From NCBI GenBank assembly GCA_017615375.1, contig JAGAAH010000079.1:1-5599 (forward strand): a DNA stretch of 5,599 bases. The letters are read 5' to 3'. How positions within the stretch are numbered: position 1 is the stretch's first letter; every line of letters begins with the position of its first letter. Source of the DNA: Lachnospiraceae bacterium. GTDB lineage: Bacteria; Bacillota; Clostridia; Lachnospirales; Lachnospiraceae. Positions 5,196 through 5,599 of the stretch are shown here, one piece after another. The notes beneath the pieces are model-generated. The model was not told where the DNA came from. It made no database searches and saw only the letters and a program-made list of their open reading frames with translations. The position numbers were made by a program, and so were the translations under genes.

Positions 5196-5599
5196 ATCCA
5201 TCCTCCGTCAAAATCTATTATTGAGCCCGTAAGATAACTCGGGCTTTTTATTAAGTTTAAGATAAGGTCGGCAACTTCCGAAGGCTTAGCCATGCGTCCC
5301 ATCGGGATTTCATCCGTAAGAGCTTCTCTTTCCTCTTCCGAAAAGCATTTGTTCATATCGGTATCGATAACACCGAGAGTTACTGCATTTACCTGAATAT
5401 TGGAAGGAGCAAGCTCCTTGGCAAGCGCTTTGGTAAAAGTATTAAGACCGCCCTTGGTTGCGGAATAGACCGTTTCGCAGGAAGCACCGACGACACCCCA
5501 CATTGAGGAAACATTGATTATATGCCCTGCTTTTCTGTTAACCATCGACGGAATAACTGCTCTTGATGTGTATATGGAAGCAATCAGATTGGTATTAAC
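5192..5599 (-). CDS. ymfI: SDR reductase, probable EF-P 5-aminopentanone reductase YmfI (5' end outside window)
   Basis: The last 135 codons of a short-chain dehydrogenase/reductase; the frame stays open to the window edge, so roughly 110 N-terminal residues, including the Rossmann NAD(P)-binding glycine motif, are missing. Counting from the edge, the SDR catalytic set is visible: Asn2 (VNTNL), Ser32 (INVSS), Tyr45 and Lys49 (YSATK), with the usual 13-residue Ser-Tyr and 4-residue Tyr-Lys spacing. It ends with the common GSIIDFDGG pattern. FabG-like enzymes share this layout, but SSMWGVVGASCE just before the catalytic Tyr and VIDTDM after it are features I associate with YmfI. In Bacillus, YmfI reduces the 5-aminopentanone modification on elongation factor P to 5-aminopentanol. 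The YmfI assignment is from memory of family patterns; the SDR assignment is secure. It is the first visible gene of an operon and overlaps the exporter gene by four bases. Confidence 0.8.
   Translation of the reverse strand, partial: VNTNLIASIYTSRAVIPSMVNRKAGHIINVSSMWGVVGASCETVYSATKGGLNTFTKALAKELAPSNIQVNAVTLGVIDTDMNKCFSEEEREALTDEIPMGRMAKPSEVADLILNLIKSPSYLTGSIIDFDGGWI

Overview
The window looks like a chromosomal segment of an AT-rich Gram-positive anaerobe, most likely a Lachnospiraceae-type Clostridia. The basis is the base composition, strong purine-rich ribosome binding sites, TTGxxx-17-TAnnnT promoters, and the kinds of protein present (YitT family, split ThrE-type exporter, YmfI-like reductase). 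The taxonomic call is inference, because no rRNA or marker gene is present.

Layout. Positions 1-163 hold the 3' end of a YitT-family membrane protein, closed by an intrinsic terminator. Positions 292-2136 (+) encode a 614-residue regulator with two Xre-like helix-turn-helix domains, each followed by a long helical region. This is an RRNPP/Rgg-like architecture in duplicate. Convergent to it, sharing a bidirectional terminator (about 2137-2179), is a 47-codon gene at 2198-2341 (-). It encodes a peptide with a Sec-type hydrophobic leader and a short polar, aromatic tail. Its promoter (2410-2438) is abutted upstream by a nearly perfect 39-bp inverted repeat (2439-2477). On the other side of the repeat, divergently, a second promoter-like sequence (2516-2544) precedes a 393-residue secreted papain-like cysteine protease (2654-3835, +) with a pro-region, Trp-rich motifs and an Asn-rich linker.

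Positions 5599 to 3918 (-) are a tightly coupled operon read right to left. It holds a short-chain dehydrogenase truncated by the window edge, most like the EF-P 5-aminopentanone reductase YmfI, followed by the two halves of a ThrE-type threonine/serine exporter. The stop/start junctions (ATGA, then TAAATG) show translational coupling and favour slightly shorter starts than the longest reading frames for both exporter genes.

Most interesting reading: the regulator, the small exported peptide, the palindrome and the secreted protease form a candidate peptide-signalling module. The peptide would be exported, possibly trimmed, and sensed by the regulator, which would act at the palindrome between the two divergent promoters. 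The sequence shows the parts and their placement. The functional connection is inference.
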